NCBI GenBank assembly: GCA_977006965.1 | Contig: OZ345380.1 | Span: forward strand, 620,001-684,000 | Length of the DNA stretch: 64,000 bases | From: Phymatolithon calcareum | Taxonomy: Eukaryota; Rhodophyta; Florideophyceae; Hapalidiales | Direction of reading: 5' to 3' | In this document: one piece after another, positions 24,491 to 34,999 of the stretch | How the letters are laid out: each line of letters begins with the position of its first letter | Position numbering within the stretch: position 1 is the stretch's first letter | Made by a program: the position numbers and the translations under genes | Notes under the pieces: generated by a model | Told to the model about the DNA's origin: nothing | The model's input: the letters and a program-made list of their open reading frames with translations, nothing else | Databases searched by the model: none

Positions 24491-24572
24491 CCTCGAATAT
24501 TTTGACATTCCGGATCTCCAAAATACTTTTAAAAAACTATTTTGGAGATCCGGAATATCAAAATATTGGAGG
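24491..24572. repeat. Large hairpin, 36-bp arms
   Basis: Arms 24491-24526 and 24537-24572 are inverted repeats matching at about 33 of 36 positions around a 10-nt A/T loop. The inner part includes TTCCGGATCTCCAAAATA. It may be a very small foldback element. Confidence 0.8.
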
Positions 24573-24675
24573 AGAACGTTCCACAACAAATCGATACGAC
24601 ACGAATGTATTTGCTACCACTATTGTTAGGAACAAGATGGATATCCGATGTTTTTATTCCCAATAATTAAGAAGT

Positions 24676-24913
24676 AAGCAACTGAAGATGGACCTTGAGC
24701 TTGGAGATGAGCCGAGGGCAAATGACAGCCGCGACAGGCGGAAAATGTAAGTTTCCTCAGGAGGTGAATTACAGCCAAAGATCGCTCCCTTAAGATCTCC
24801 AATCCGAGCCTACATAGGCGGCAAATGAGGACATTGTTCAGAAAGATACATTTTCGAATAACATCCTTTGTAGCAGCAGCAATATCAGAGACGGTACGGA
24901 AGTAGGGCTTTCT
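24676..24913 (-). pseudogene. Coding-like fragment split by the KDZ transposon, 3' part
   Basis: The minus strand reads PYFRTVSDIAAATKDVIRKC and continues for about 80 residues. Its upstream part lies on the far side of the transposon (33436-33590). A relative at 46.5 kb reads LYLRTVSGLAALTKGVLRKG without interruption. The protein family was not recognised. The last nine bases, GGGCTTTCT (24905-24913), are the target duplication. Confidence 0.55.
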
Positions 24914-25206
24914 GGGCAAGGGCTTCCAAACACTTTGCAAATGGGAATTCGCACCTTTCTTACAGAATTTTGTTCATGATTTTGCGAGCTGATTTTGAAA
25001 AAGAGAACCGTTTGCAGAAAGTTGGAACATACAGTGGAACGCTCTATCCCACCAATAGGAGCGGAGATTTTAGAGTCGTCTCCGTCGGCGTTGCGGACCA
25101 GAATAGTGACCATTATCTTTCAATGGGCCCTAAGCCGGACCAAACTCGAATCGTTTGTGCGCTGCGGAACTGTCTGATAGTGCATGACTAACCAAACGAC
25201 ACAGTC

Positions 25207-25212
25207 AATATA
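25207..25212 (+). promoter_or_regulatory. TATA box upstream of the transposase
   Basis: TATAAA in the context AATATAAAGAGGG lies about 225 bp upstream of the likely ATG. An earlier ATG (25265) in another frame would be met first, so either that is an upstream ORF or a short intron joins the two frames. Confidence 0.35.
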
Positions 25213-25434
25213 AAGAGGGAAACTTTCCCAAATTCACAAAAGTTTCTGAAAAGCAGCGGTTTAAATGGCTATCTTCTTCTGCCATGATGATGCAAGTGAT
25301 TGGACATCCATGGCCACTAGGCTTGCCTTCCGATCTTCAGAGGATTCTTCCCGCATGCACGCTTTATTATATCCCATCTCTTGGTCTCTCATCTTCTCGA
25401 TCACCGCGCTCCGCCCAAAGCGGCTGTCCCTATT

Positions 25435-28400
25435 ATGTCTGAATGCTCTGCGTACCGCGCCCCTGCCATTGAAATCGATGGTACCATTCGTTTTGAGGAT
25501 GCAAACATTGATGTGGCATCTACTTTTATGACCAAATTGGAAAAAACTCTCGGAATTTGTGTGCCCACCAGGATTGCTTCGGGCGAAGAAGCTACGTTGA
25601 ATGCTGGTTCTTCTTTCCAAGAGGGATTGAAATACTCCGTTATTGTACCAAATGCGGATTCGACAACGCCCAGAGACAGCATCATGGAAATCTCTGACAG
25701 CGAGAAATTTATTTCTCGGAATATAGACGGCGTCCCCGTTGCGATGCATGGATACATTTGGGCTACGACCTCCAACGCCAGCTCCGTCATGTCCAGAGAA
25801 ACTACACCGGATTGCATTTCTTTGCAGGAGCCTGTTGTGTTCGATGATCCAGTCCCTTGTGTACATCTCCGGGACTCCTCCAATTCCAGAAGGAGAAATG
25901 GAGGAAACACAGCTCTCCGCACTTTTGCATCTACCGTATGCCAGCTCATTCAAAATTTAAACGCCGAAATCATGTCGTCTTCCAACCTAAACCACGCCGT
26001 GGTCCTCCAGGAAACGTTCAAGAGGAAGTCAATTGCCGTAATCGGTATCCCAGAGTTTGGTAACAGAAAGTCGAAAACTGTTTCAGTTCTCGTCGAGCTC
26101 TCTCCTTCCGAATGCTATGGACAAGGGCGCGCAGCCGTCGTGTCGTATTGCAATAACGTCCGCACTACTGGTGAATTCGATTCAATTTCTACATTATGTT
26201 CCTGCTGGGAAATCGGGGAAAGCTCATGTGCGCACTCCGAAAAACTCTCTTCTGTCCAGTCCATAGGGATAACTATTTCGAAATGGCTGAATGATAACAC
26301 AGTTCCTTTCATTTCAGATGCAGAAGGCCCTCTTGTGCGTGCTGCCGGATGGAAAGCTCTTCGTACAACCCGTGACGAGAGCCAAAAGTTTTGGCTTACG
26401 CTCTTGTATCCTGCAGAATATGACGAATTGTGCCTTATCGTTCCCGTTCTGGACAAAAAATTGAAAGTCAAAAATCGGAATGCATTCACCGTCCGTCTTC
26501 AATGCCAAAAATGTAGGCGACAGCACAACAAAAGAGGAACTTGTGAGCATGAGCAATGTGTTATTGATATCCTAGAGTGCGAAATTGCGTCGAAAGCCCC
26601 ATCCGGAGCAAATTCAGAAGATATTGCTCTGGCTCTTGAAAACACTGGAGGATTCGAAAATGCGATGGACGTTGATGATGACGATGACAGCGACAAAGAG
26701 TCGAGTTTCCCATCAGAGTCACCTGCGGTGAACAAATATGTCTCAACAAGACGAAGGCCTGTCTTGCCTTGCCGAGCTGATTTTGCGTCGACAAGAGAGC
26801 TTTGTGAAAAACTTCTGGAGCAGTGCAATAGCAGAGGAACATCTCCGCGAGTTTGCGTCTGGGATAACTTCTACAAATGCAAGAATTGCGAGCGAGAGCC
26901 ATCTGAAGTATGTAAGATTCCGTACCGTAAAGTGTACAGAAAAGTCACGTTGCACACCCTCATCCACGGGAGCATGGAAATATATGTGACCGACTACCAC
27001 TGTTTATTCTGCCGTCATGTTAACTACTTTGATGGCGCTGACTGCGGCCTTTTCGCGGCAACCGAAAACATGGTATACACAAGAGAGCTCCTGAACGTAT
27101 GGTTGTACCATGTTGCCGGAATAGGAGCTCCTTTTCGTGAAGCTTACAAGCTTACAAGAATGATGAACAACTGTGTGAGCGTCAACGACTTTAAATTTGG
27201 CAAAAGTCTAAAAACGAAAAGGAGAACTGCAAGCACATGCTTTGCGGCGTTTTTAAGGACTATATCCGTCCAAGGTGGATCTGATTTCTCCAACTTGTTC
27301 TGTTGTAATACGTGCCAAGGCGCCGACGGACGATTTAAAGCCATCGTAATAGACGGCACTGCGACGGGAATATTGGGAAGACTACCCAACTTTGATAGAA
27401 CCGCGATTGAAATTGCTGCTTTGGAAAAAGTATCCAAACTACAGCTTATTATTCAAAGCGCCAAAGTTCGGCGATTTCTTGAACTATTTTGCAAAGGCGC
27501 AAAAAACGCGAACGTTGATGGTACATTCACAGTTGCACCTGGAAAGAACCCAGAGGCGGGATGGATTGGAGGAAATATATTATTTAACGCACCAACGCAT
27601 GAGAGGGCGGCACGGATAATATGCGAATTTACAACTTCGGCGTTCAGCATCGTACGTGAAGCGAGAAAACGACAAGAGTTTGTGATGAAGTCGGTTTCCT
27701 CCATGCCTAACAATGGTGGAGATTTTTCCAAGGGCAATTATGAATCTAGCAAGGTACATACTGTGTCACTAGCCAGCGACGGCAGTGCAGTATTCAAGCA
27801 TCTCCTCCCAACGCGTCACCTGCAGATTCTGGCAGTTGACTTTCTTTTGTGCTTTAGCACTTCATCTATCCCTGGATGTCTGCTCAGACGCCCTGAAGTC
27901 TGTGAATTAGTCGAGCTGTTGACGGATCAGCTTTTGCAGTTTGCGAGATGTCGTCATGCTGAGAGCGACTGTTCAAGTTCTACATTTCTTCCATGCGCAC
28001 AGTGCACTATTCCAATGAAATCTACCGCGAAAAACATCGGCGTCGAGTGTCCTGCTGCAAATTTGGCGAACGAGCTCGGTACTTTTTGCGAGCATGAGAA
28101 GCGAGAGAATACGTCGTCTCAAACTCGCGTTGCGTTTGTTACTCGTAATGTAGCTCGAAAAATGGCCTATGTGCTTGACGAAGCCTTGGATTCCCGAAAG
28201 GCATACTTTAACAAATTTGAGATCGCTGCCGGGCCAGAATGTCAACTGTACTCCAACATTCATGGTGCAATCCCATCGAAATTAACAACTGGATTTGGAT
28301 CTCAAGTACCCCAGGAAAACGGAGAGTTCTTTCCAGGAAGACCGTTATGTCGTCCTCGCATCAAGTTTAAAGACTCTAAATCGCATCCAGATGTCTGTTC

Positions 28401-29001
28401 GGACAACTGCACGAAAAATTACAAGAACGCCAATTCGCATTCTCCTGGGCTTTTTACTGTACATTGCGCTTGTAAGCATCCCAAATTAATCGGCGTCTCT
28501 GTAATGGAATCCCCAGAAAGCTTATCTACTGCTCTCTCTATTTTGCTGACTCGTTTTGATAAGCTTCCCATGAATGTCTTTTACGACAACGCATGTAATT
28601 TGTCCAGGTCGGTTGTTTTGAGGTGCCCATGGATTCATGCCGAAACACGATTTGTAGTGGACAGGTTTCATTACAAAGGACACGCTTGTTCCTCAGTTTT
28701 TGATGCAGACAGCTATGCGGATTTGGATAACCATAGAACATCATCAGCGGAATCTGTTAATGCGAAATGGGCCATATCGAGGAGCCACATACGTTTCTTG
28801 GACGGCTCTAATCTCATGCCTTTTGTTTTGGCCAAGTCAGTATTCATAAACCTTCAAGCCAGATACAAGGAGCGTTTTGGAGTGTGGGACGTTGAAGATA
28901 AGGACATAATCCGGTTTGGAAGTACAATATTGAAGTGCAGTTGCAGAAGGTGCGAGATGCGCACGACTCTGAGCACAATAGGTACTGTTGCAGAGGGGTA
29001 A
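25435..29001 (+). CDS. KDZ-type (Kyakuja-Dileera-Zisupton) transposase
   Basis: About 1188 codons in one frame from the ATG at 25435 (MSECSAYRAP). The frame is open somewhat further upstream, but without an ATG. A SWIM-like zinc motif lies at C255-x-C257-x7-C265-x-H267. A second Cys/His cluster follows (C357, C360, C370, H372, C375), then an acidic stretch and further CxxC pairs. The RNase H-fold core shows IVIDGT (D640), HCACKHPKLIG, FYDNACNL (D1051), VDRFHYKGHACSS (D1076) and SSAESVNAKW (E1106). The YDNACN and VDRFH...NxxxxExxN-type blocks are the hallmark of KDZ transposases, which cut and paste DNA. D640, D1051 and E1106 are my proposed catalytic residues, by inference. No stop or frameshift was seen. 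It lies 0.87 kb upstream of the protease gene in the same orientation. Confidence 0.85.
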   Translation: MSECSAYRAPAIEIDGTIRFEDANIDVASTFMTKLEKTLGICVPTRIASGEEATLNAGSSFQEGLKYSVIVPNADSTTPRDSIMEISDSEKFISRNIDGVPVAMHGYIWATTSNASSVMSRETTPDCISLQEPVVFDDPVPCVHLRDSSNSRRRNGGNTALRTFASTVCQLIQNLNAEIMSSSNLNHAVVLQETFKRKSIAVIGIPEFGNRKSKTVSVLVELSPSECYGQGRAAVVSYCNNVRTTGEFDSISTLCSCWEIGESSCAHSEKLSSVQSIGITISKWLNDNTVPFISDAEGPLVRAAGWKALRTTRDESQKFWLTLLYPAEYDELCLIVPVLDKKLKVKNRNAFTVRLQCQKCRRQHNKRGTCEHEQCVIDILECEIASKAPSGANSEDIALALENTGGFENAMDVDDDDDSDKESSFPSESPAVNKYVSTRRRPVLPCRADFASTRELCEKLLEQCNSRGTSPRVCVWDNFYKCKNCEREPSEVCKIPYRKVYRKVTLHTLIHGSMEIYVTDYHCLFCRHVNYFDGADCGLFAATENMVYTRELLNVWLYHVAGIGAPFREAYKLTRMMNNCVSVNDFKFGKSLKTKRRTASTCFAAFLRTISVQGGSDFSNLFCCNTCQGADGRFKAIVIDGTATGILGRLPNFDRTAIEIAALEKVSKLQLIIQSAKVRRFLELFCKGAKNANVDGTFTVAPGKNPEAGWIGGNILFNAPTHERAARIICEFTTSAFSIVREARKRQEFVMKSVSSMPNNGGDFSKGNYESSKVHTVSLASDGSAVFKHLLPTRHLQILAVDFLLCFSTSSIPGCLLRRPEVCELVELLTDQLLQFARCRHAESDCSSSTFLPCAQCTIPMKSTAKNIGVECPAANLANELGTFCEHEKRENTSSQTRVAFVTRNVARKMAYVLDEALDSRKAYFNKFEIAAGPECQLYSNIHGAIPSKLTTGFGSQVPQENGEFFPGRPLCRPRIKFKDSKSHPDVCSDNCTKNYKNANSHSPGLFTVHCACKHPKLIGVSVMESPESLSTALSILLTRFDKLPMNVFYDNACNLSRSVVLRCPWIHAETRFVVDRFHYKGHACSSVFDADSYADLDNHRTSSAESVNAKWAISRSHIRFLDGSNLMPFVLAKSVFINLQARYKERFGVWDVEDKDIIRFGSTILKCSCRRCEMRTTLSTIGTVAEG

Positions 29002-29874
29002 GATAATTTATGACGATAAATAGTTTCGTGGCATCCAGTGGTCTCTTAAGCCCGCTTGCTGCATTCCTCGTGCATTAGAGCCGTCTGAAAGCGCTTCGCT
29101 CATCATCGAGCAAGTAACGTATATGTCTTGTGCGCCGAGTCTGAAATAAAAAGCATCCGAGTTTACGAGCGCCATATCGAGTTTTCAATCCCCCTTTTTC
29201 GGCAAGCACGTACTCTGGAAATTCATACCGGCTATACTACATGCTTTCACATGTAAGCTCTAAAACATTCTGGAGCATAAACTGCAATTCAACCGGCCTT
29301 TCCGCTAGTTATTCGTGGCGAAGAGATTTTTGTTAATCGCAATTGAATGATATTTCAAACGTCTCTTCCACAGCATGACTCCCACTACGCTCATCCAAAG
29401 AAAACAGTCTTTTCCTTTGGGAGCGGCAGCTATAGATAGCGACGCTTTGTACTATTTAATCCAGTTTGGATCATTCTAATTACACGTCCACTTTCCGTCA
29501 ACGCAGAATATCAAACTACAGACTGAAGCACGCAAGACAAGAATTAAAGAGAGAATTTTGCAAACTGTCGGAGCTCACTCTGACAATCAGAGCTCGTAGA
29601 AACATGCTACAAAAGAATCGTCCTTGACTGTCACGCTGATACATAAATCTAATCCATTAGTGATATCACTCGAGATCACACGCCATATCAACGTAAATCT
29701 AGGTTATTGGGGATCAGTTTATGATTTTTGACATGTACTTTGAAAATCATCTAAATTTGTTTAAATCATGGGCCAACTCCCCGGAGAGTTATTCGACATA
29801 AGCTCACGCACCAAAACACCTCACAAGCTCACGTGCCCAACGCGGCTCTTCCGGACACACAATCCCTGTTAATT
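29002..29874. other. Spacer between transposase and protease genes
   Basis: About 870 bp without a coding motif, inside the transposon. It presumably holds the transposase 3' end and the protease promoter; no clear TATA box was picked out. Confidence 0.5.
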
Positions 29875-32154
29875 ATGCCGTTCGGAAATGACCAGATCTC
29901 TGGTCCCTCGCTTTCTATCCGCGAGAGCGGTACAGATGTTGACCGGCACCGAGTGCTCCAGAAGGGTGCGGAAGAATGCGCAAAGCTTTTTGAACACTCG
30001 TCCGACAAGAAATCGAGGAGCATACGTTTAGGCCACTTGGTCGTGCAGAGAGGATGCGAAGCGATTCCTGAACTTTCTGCGGCCAAAACGGATATCATCC
30101 ATGCCGTCACAGCTGTTCAGAATTTGCAGCTTACCCTTGGCGTCACTGGAAGGGTGCATCTCATCGTTGAGAAAGAGTTCAAGGGTTCACGTGCCATGAA
30201 TTGCGATGGACTGGAGACGAAAACCCGGTGTATGTCTGTTTTACCCCTCTTCTCCCCAACCATTTTGTACTCGATTCAAAATGGGTCAACCCAGCAGAAG
30301 GAAATATCCACTCAAATGTGCTCTTTATTCGCTCGAGTTGAGCGAATCTCTCTCTCCAGTGCAAAACATCTTGCAGAAACTGAAATCCCATCCACAGTAT
30401 TTAATGACTCCGATCTTGTCCTACCGGACTGGTTTACCGACGAGACTCCTGATACAAAATCGGAGAAGCAGATCGAGAGAGGAACCGCCGTTTTCTGTGA
30501 TTTGTTCCTTTTCTCAAAAATTTCGACCCTGAGCGCAACGGACTTGGAGAAAACGTACCAAACCTTTTTTAACATGTTGCAAGTGCGAGCAAGAAACGCT
30601 TTTCGGAAGAATGGCAAATCAATTGGGAGTTTGGTGTTTTCGAAATGGACTCCTCCGTGGCTTCGTGAAGCGAAAGCTTTTTATTTCGGGAGGAGATACA
30701 CCAAAAAGATCAAGCCCGAAATGGGAGTACTTCCATGCCTTCGGAAGATTTCGAAGAGAGAAAATAGGCCGTTGTGTCGAGCAATACTGTCCGAATGGAT
30801 TCGACGAGAGCACGGGACTAGATCTCTTCTTCTGCATTGCCTAAGGAAGGTTAAGCTCAACATTTCAGAGTCTGAAATTCCTCTTTATCCTCGGCACGAT
30901 ATTCCTTCTAGCCGTGGCGCTTTGAGACCTCCTTCAGGACCTTCTCCACCCATGCGTCTTCAAAAAATGCGGACTACTATCCCTAAAGATCTCAGGCATT
31001 CCCATGAGGAAGAACGCGTTGACTTCGTGACCGTACAGCAAGAATCTCAATCACCAGCAGAGATCACGGCAATTGCACCGATTCCTCCACCACCAGGAGA
31101 TCAACGCATTGAAACGAATCATTTTTTGCCTCTCAGAAAACCCATGAGCTGTGAATACAAGAATTTGGTTGATTCGAGAGGCATAGATATGTCCAAATCT
31201 AAGATCCTTGACAGAACTACCCTCGCGTCTTCGAACGAAATAGAAGGACCTTCTCCTAGAAATTGTTTGACCAATGCAGACAAACTCCAAAGTGCCGCCG
31301 CGAGCCAGAATACTGATACTGTCTCTGCATTAGTGGACTTTATTCCAGAATGGATGAACGGGACGAGTACATCGGGTACCACCAGAACTGAAATTGAGCC
31401 GCAGAAAATGATTGTTCCAGAACGCGTCATTCATCGCGCTGGATCTTTAGCACCGTCGCATGAAACAATAGTTTCCATTAGTGACAACAATGCGAAGGAC
31501 ACAATGGCGATTCAAAACCGTATTGAAGGGCCCGGCTTTATCTGTGATGTCGGTGAAACTAAGGTATACATGTCTGATGCAGAAACTCTCAAAGATGGGA
31601 ACGAGCTTAATGATGCAGTAATCAACTCTTTCATGTCTTTTCTAATGAGTGACTCCGTTACTGTGTTGAAGTCGTTCTTTCTCACTCTTTCAAATAACCA
31701 CAACGGACTTGAAACAGATGCGGCAAAAACGAGATTGGCGCGATGGGTCTCGCGTGAAGGACTCGATTCATGCTCTCAGATGATAATTCCCCTTCACGGT
31801 GGGTTTCACTGGAGTTTGATTCTTATCAAGAAGGAGACCGCTACGGTGTATTTGTACGACTCTCTTCCGAACTCAATGACATTCCGTGGCGTTCCTGAAG
31901 CAGTGGCGAAATGGTGCGAGTTTTTGAAGGAGCACAAAAAGATCAGAAACTGGCCGTCCAAATGGAAAGTATGTCCAAACAAGTATCTCTCCCCTTGCCA
32001 AAATAACCTCGTTGATTGCGGTGTCTTTACGTGTGCGAATGCGTTTTATCTAGCGAAAGGAGTACAGCCCAATTTCTCATCCGATGATATTCCGAAAATA
32101 CGAAAAGAAATTCGAAGGACCTTGGAAACCAAAACACTTTGCGTAACAATGTAG
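29875..32154 (+). CDS. Ulp1/SENP-type cysteine protease (C48) of the transposon
   Basis: 759 codons from the ATG at 29875 (MPFGNDQISG); the frame is open upstream only via a GTG. The N-terminal 550 residues are unrecognised and include Pro-rich and low-complexity parts. The C-terminal 200 residues are a C48 (Ulp1) peptidase. A substrate-groove-like start, LKDGNELNDAVINSFMSFL, is followed by catalytic H645 (GGFHWSLI), D662 (YLYDSLPN), oxyanion Q709 and nucleophile C715 (SPCQNNLVDCGVF). All four key residues are present, so activity on SUMO or another Ubl is likely. Ulp1-type proteases are carried by several eukaryotic DNA transposon groups and may adjust SUMO-linked silencing or process the transposase. 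Function within the element is inference. Confidence 0.88.
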   Translation: MPFGNDQISGPSLSIRESGTDVDRHRVLQKGAEECAKLFEHSSDKKSRSIRLGHLVVQRGCEAIPELSAAKTDIIHAVTAVQNLQLTLGVTGRVHLIVEKEFKGSRAMNCDGLETKTRCMSVLPLFSPTILYSIQNGSTQQKEISTQMCSLFARVERISLSSAKHLAETEIPSTVFNDSDLVLPDWFTDETPDTKSEKQIERGTAVFCDLFLFSKISTLSATDLEKTYQTFFNMLQVRARNAFRKNGKSIGSLVFSKWTPPWLREAKAFYFGRRYTKKIKPEMGVLPCLRKISKRENRPLCRAILSEWIRREHGTRSLLLHCLRKVKLNISESEIPLYPRHDIPSSRGALRPPSGPSPPMRLQKMRTTIPKDLRHSHEEERVDFVTVQQESQSPAEITAIAPIPPPPGDQRIETNHFLPLRKPMSCEYKNLVDSRGIDMSKSKILDRTTLASSNEIEGPSPRNCLTNADKLQSAAASQNTDTVSALVDFIPEWMNGTSTSGTTRTEIEPQKMIVPERVIHRAGSLAPSHETIVSISDNNAKDTMAIQNRIEGPGFICDVGETKVYMSDAETLKDGNELNDAVINSFMSFLMSDSVTVLKSFFLTLSNNHNGLETDAAKTRLARWVSREGLDSCSQMIIPLHGGFHWSLILIKKETATVYLYDSLPNSMTFRGVPEAVAKWCEFLKEHKKIRNWPSKWKVCPNKYLSPCQNNLVDCGVFTCANAFYLAKGVQPNFSSDDIPKIRKEIRRTLETKTLCVTM

Positions 32155-33435
32155 CCCTCACAACTAAGAAAACATGATTGAACTAGTTCCTACTCTTGGG
32201 TCGCACTTCGGCCACTTCATTGAATATAAACGATTCCTTTCTTCCTGAAAAACAAACGATTGTACCCAAACACATAGTATATGTCATCGTCGCGAAGGCG
32301 CTTCATTCGTACATGGAGACGTCAACATTCGTCCTTACCTGGAATGTGCGATAGCAAATTCGAGTGGAGAAATAATTTCTGTGTTGCACGAGGATCGTCA
32401 TGTGTCACAGACAAAAACCGATAACAAGCCGAGATGACCATGGTAGCCGTGCTCAATTATTTCCCGACTTTCGCGACGCAGGAGAACTGTGTAGATATTG
32501 TCGGCGGTGGCATGAGAGTGAAAGGCGAGTGCGAAGATTGCCAAATAAGCCGAAGATATATTTGCGACAGAAAGTTCGAACTGGCGTATGCCGACCAAAA
32601 GCGTCGTATTAATCAACCTTGCGGCATGAGCGCCGCATCATTGTCGACATGCAGGATAAGCGCGGCCGCTACGTGTAATAAATCCCTCGTTGCCAAGATC
32701 GATTGAATCCCGAATACTTCGGCTGTGCATAGGGAAACAGGGCCCAGAGCATATGAGTGTGTTGTACATGATAGACCACATGCGAGCTTCGATGTGCATG
32801 AGATGAAACTTCAAAGTTACCGACAAGAATGGAAAGATGACGCAATAGTGTAGCAGCAATACGGAGTGGAGGAAACGAAGGAATCCAGGAGCAGAATAAA
32901 GTCGGGCCTGAGCTCAATGTGAAAAAGATGAGCTCTGTTAAGCCAAATAAACACATTTGTTCCACCAGAAGTGAGGAACCTATGCCGGGGAGATCGAGGG
33001 TAGACAGGAAAATATCTGAAATCTGTACGGTCTTTTGCCATATCGAAATGACTGACTGCCCGTTCCCTGAGCTGGTGCACTAGCCATCTCGTATGCACTC
33101 CGCTTTATAGCCCCAACGGACCTTAGTAGAGAAACATCATCAAAGTAATAATAAATATGGGGCAGAGCCCGCCAAGAACGTTAAAAGGAGAACGATGGGT
33201 ATTTTTGATACACAATGAGGGCCATGGGACGCCAAAAATGGTCCGGGACCAACATCACTAATTGTGGAATGTGGAAGGATGTCTTTACAGCTCGTCTGTA
33301 TTACAGTGGCTGAAGTGAGCGAGAATCGCAGTTCTGCAAACGCATTTCCAAACTATGCGCCCATATATACTTGTTTCAATATTATGCTCAGTGCCCATTT
33401 GCAGAGTGCTTGCAGGGAATAGGCTAACCCTGGTC
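32155..33435. other. Right non-coding part of the transposon
   Basis: About 1.28 kb between the protease stop and the right end. It has only short ORFs. One of 90 codons (32434-32706) is rich in Cys but has no recognisable motif. The terminal inverted repeat lies at 33394-33412. Confidence 0.55.
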
Positions 33436-33590
33436 GGGCTTTCTCCATATATTTACCGACGTCAAAACTGCCATTACCTGCCTATCATACTCTGCGTGTC
33501 GACCACCAATGTTAGTGTCTCGCTTACCACCGACAGCGAAATTATCAAGCAGTTGGGGACCAACAGCCTAATGGAAGTACCTTTGGCTGT
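33436..33590 (-). pseudogene. Coding-like fragment split by the KDZ transposon, 5' part
   Basis: The minus strand reads ...GGRHAEYDRQVMAVLTSVNI up to the target duplication, then would continue into PYFRTVSD at 24913. The 46.5-kb relative reads HAEYDLKR, stop, VMAGLRWANLRRS in the same place. An in-frame TAG further upstream shows it was already decayed or is non-coding here. Confidence 0.5.
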
Positions 33591-33599
33591 TAGCAGTGT

Positions 33600-34180
33600 C
33601 GACCGACTGTGAGCCAAGAACGTCTACTGGCGCGGATTACGAACGGTGTGAAACGCATTATGTCGCGCGCTGACACTTCTGATACGTTGTGCGATTTTAG
33701 ATAGACGGTCAGAATTAGATTGACAAATGTAGAGACTACTTAAGCGGTGACCGAAGTCTTTCTCAACGAAGTGACCACTCTCAACGTTACCAACGACAAA
33801 TAAACCCCCAATGATATTGAAAGATATACTTCAGCATCGCATTTGCACAGCCAAACAACCACCCATCGCGAATCACTGGACTGGACCACTCCTGCCGAAG
33901 TCATTACATCCCTACGGAGATTCTGACAAGGCGAGTTTCAAGGCAACTCGCCTAAAGCACTACATCCCTTCTGGAGTTTCTGCCTCGTCAAATCGTATAG
34001 ACGTCTGGCATCTGTCGCTGTCTCCTTAAGGACCTAAACCCGTCTTTCAGTTCTTGGATACTCGCGACAATTGGAATAAACGCTTCTGAAAGACATTCAT
34101 CGCAGATGTCCAAAATAAATTGATACCCTTTCTTGTTGTCTCGGTGGCACATCTGGTTGCGAACGCTAGCAAAGGACAAA
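33600..34180. other. Intergenic, no gene recognised
   Basis: No ORF with a motif and no clear repeat between the transposon flank and the RT-B fragment. Confidence 0.4.
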
Positions 34181-34985
34181 GAAGTCTCATATCCTGACAT
34201 CATTTTCGAGCGCATGCGAAAGGCCAAAATTGCCATTTATCAACTGAGATCCCTGTGTTTCATCTAGTGGTCTTAAATCCACTGAAAGCAATGAAAACAT
34301 ACAAGGCGATGAGACAACCAAGATGGGAGTACGCCATGGACCTGACGCCGTGGATTCCAAGGGTTCAAACTGCTAGTGCAGAAGTTGAAAAGACATTTTA
34401 CGCAAAGGTTTTCGGTCCAATCGCGAAAAACGTCTTTGTCAGACTCCCCCTTCTTTTCCCAATACATATTGCTGAAACCAGGAGAATCGTTCTAGCGCGC
34501 AGAATGATGAAACGAGCCAGCCTTTTGGCCATCCCAACTGATGAAAGAGACGTGGAAGCACTGAAATGCGTAAATTTCGACAAATCAGCATTGCTACATC
34601 ACGGCCTTTTCGGGACGGCACTGACCTTCCTCAAGCAAGAAGTTTCAGTAAAATCGTTTCGGAACTTGCTCTTCAAAGACGAATGAGTCATCTTGGAATC
34701 CAACAGAAAGAGGAATATTACGTGTGCTCTTCCTAGGTCTACTCCGGTGATCATCGGACTGCCGAAAACACGACACCGCAAATTAGCGGTAAAGTGGGCA
34801 TTCAGTCGGTTCCCCTCATTGAGCACAACACGTCTCGCAGGCAAGTTCGGTGATACCGTACCAATCCTCATGAGCATTATCGAGAAGCACCTCGGAAGAT
34901 ATCTGCTGACCCCTTAGGAGATTAATATCACCGAAAAGATCTCGACGAGTTACTTTTCTTCACCACTTAATCACTGGGAGTGAAA
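34180..34985 (+). pseudogene. Non-LTR element RT-B, C-terminal fragment 1
   Basis: Reads MRQPRWEYAMDLTPW and EVEKTFYAKVFGPIA, matching the RT-B fragment at 51.2-52.1 kb (QPRWEYAMHLTPW, EVEATFFNQVFGPLARG). Its 3' sequence (GAGATTAATATCACCGAAAA) recurs near 53370 just before an RT-A element. It is 5' truncated and broken. Confidence 0.7.
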
Positions 34986-34999
34986 AGAAATGTTGGGTT

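Larger units (their letters stand above)
24914..33435 (+). mobile_element. KDZ/Zisupton-type DNA transposon with Ulp1 protease
   Basis: An 8.5-kb element flanked by the 9-bp repeat GGGCTTTCT (24905-24913, 33436-33444). Near each end is an inverted repeat, CAAACACTTTGCAAATGGG (24927-24945), matching the complement of 33394-33412 at 17 of 19 bases; the outermost bases are less alike. Removing the element and one 9-mer rejoins a reading frame homologous, without a length change, to 46.5 kb. This locates the insertion to the base, within the uncertainty of an 8- or 9-bp duplication. It carries two long ORFs on the plus strand: a transposase and a SUMO-protease-like protein. Both look intact, so the element may be recently active. 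Confidence 0.85.

Noticed and set aside
25381-25435. Transposase start at 25381
   Set aside because: That codon is TTG; the first in-frame ATG is at 25435.
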